From: Rhodocyclaceae bacterium
Lineage (GTDB): Bacteria > Pseudomonadota > Gammaproteobacteria > Burkholderiales > Rhodocyclaceae
Assembly: GCA_013791905.1 (NCBI GenBank)
Contig: VMSX01000020.1
Span: 156,675-220,674, forward strand
Reading direction: 5' to 3'
Length of the DNA stretch: 64,000 bases
Of the stretch, positions 63,864-64,000 are shown piece after piece. Positions within the stretch are counted from its first letter, which is position 1. Each line of letters opens with the position of its first letter. The notes below the pieces were generated by a model, which made no database searches, was not told the DNA's origin, and saw only the letters and a list, made by a program, of their open reading frames with translations. A program made the translations under genes and the position numbers.

Positions 63864-64000
63864 GGTGTGTTCTCAATCAAGCCAACCAGACGAAAGCACA
63901 AGCCAGATGAACGAACGACAGGAAAGACTTGGCGAGCTTGTCGTAGCGGGTGGCGATGCGTCTGAATTGTTTGATGCGACTGAAGAAACGCTCGACCAGA
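63864..64000 (-). mobile_element. IS5-family insertion sequence (partial)
   Basis: Starts GGTGTGTTCTC after CTAG (63860-63863), which fits the 4-base YTAR target of the IS5 group, and contains the end of a transposase gene on the minus strand. It runs off the window. Confidence 0.7.
63877..64000 (-). CDS. IS5-family transposase (C-terminal part)
   Basis: The minus-strand frame ends ...FFSRIKQFRRIATRYDKLAK followed by SFLSFVHLACAFVWLA and a stop at 63877. RIKQFRRIATRYDK is a conserved C-terminal block of IS5-family DDE transposases, next to the catalytic Glu region. Only 41 codons are in the window. Confidence 0.82.
   Translation of the reverse strand, partial: LVERFFSRIKQFRRIATRYDKLAKSFLSFVHLACAFVWLA

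Noticed and set aside
1..64000. CRISPR arrays, tRNA and rRNA genes
   Set aside because: No regularly spaced repeats and no tRNA- or rRNA-like sequences were recognised; the only RNA gene I can support is the 4.5S RNA at 41936-42034.

Overview
The window is a betaproteobacterial chromosome segment, moderately GC-rich. The gene content and order fit Rhodocyclales or Nitrosomonadales-like freshwater bacteria: a long rpoE-rseABC-mucD-lepA-lepB-rnc-era-recO-pdxJ-acpS-nagZ run, a PEP-CTERM protein, several Crp/Fnr paralogues and BON lipoproteins. The lineage is inferred from protein similarity as I recognise it, not from a search.

Layout. (1) 1-12392, minus strand: one densely packed envelope-stress and housekeeping run. 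It starts with sigma E and its Rse regulators, then MucD, a glutaredoxin-like protein, a TRIC-type membrane protein, LepA, LepB, RNase III, Era, RecO, PdxJ, AcpS and a window-truncated NagZ; many neighbours share GTGA or ATGA overlaps. A good sigma E promoter lies upstream of rpoE. nadB diverges at 12617. (2) 14244-21979, minus: a Cache/PDC sensor protein, a YgfX-like protein and the fatty acid cluster (fabF, acpP, fabG, fabD, fabH, plsX, rpmF, DUF177). (3) 22077-30104: maf, an RsmI-like methylase, sppA, a Rieske protein, a HAD phosphatase, rluC, rne with a leader of about 500 nt, and a low-molecular-weight phosphatase.

(4) 30174-39036: an 8.9-kb integrated element between matching 14-bp ends. 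It carries a tyrosine integrase, an AlpA-like switch protein, a P4/D5-type primase-helicase, a tail-like protein, a candidate small terminase and an HK97-type major capsid protein. I see no portal, large terminase, protease or lysis gene, so it looks like a phage satellite. Several strong hairpins in it are unexplained.

(5) 39120-50178: ybaB, dnaX, an LTXXQ periplasmic protein, 4.5S RNA, an alpha/beta hydrolase, comEC, a DsbA-like protein, a PEP-CTERM protein with a sigma-54-like promoter, DUF3175, DUF2062, and lolD with lolC/E.

(6) 50202-63863: a signalling and envelope-stress region. It has three Crp/Fnr regulators, two related response regulators (REC-PAS and REC-GGDEF), a 981-residue hybrid kinase with a duplicated PAS, two copies each of a DUF5670 mini-membrane protein and a BON lipoprotein, an AI-2E transporter, a lipoprotein-type phospholipase D/cardiolipin synthase, and a Na+/H+ antiporter cut by an IS5-family element at the window edge. 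An inverted-repeat motif (GTRCG-N4-CGYAC) recurs upstream of the BON genes and the antiporter.

Two dispersed repeat families cross the window: a hairpin-forming element of about 80 bp (four sites, two inside the fab cluster, where its end overlaps ribosome binding sites) and a short repeat of 16 to 24 bp found inside unrelated coding sequences.
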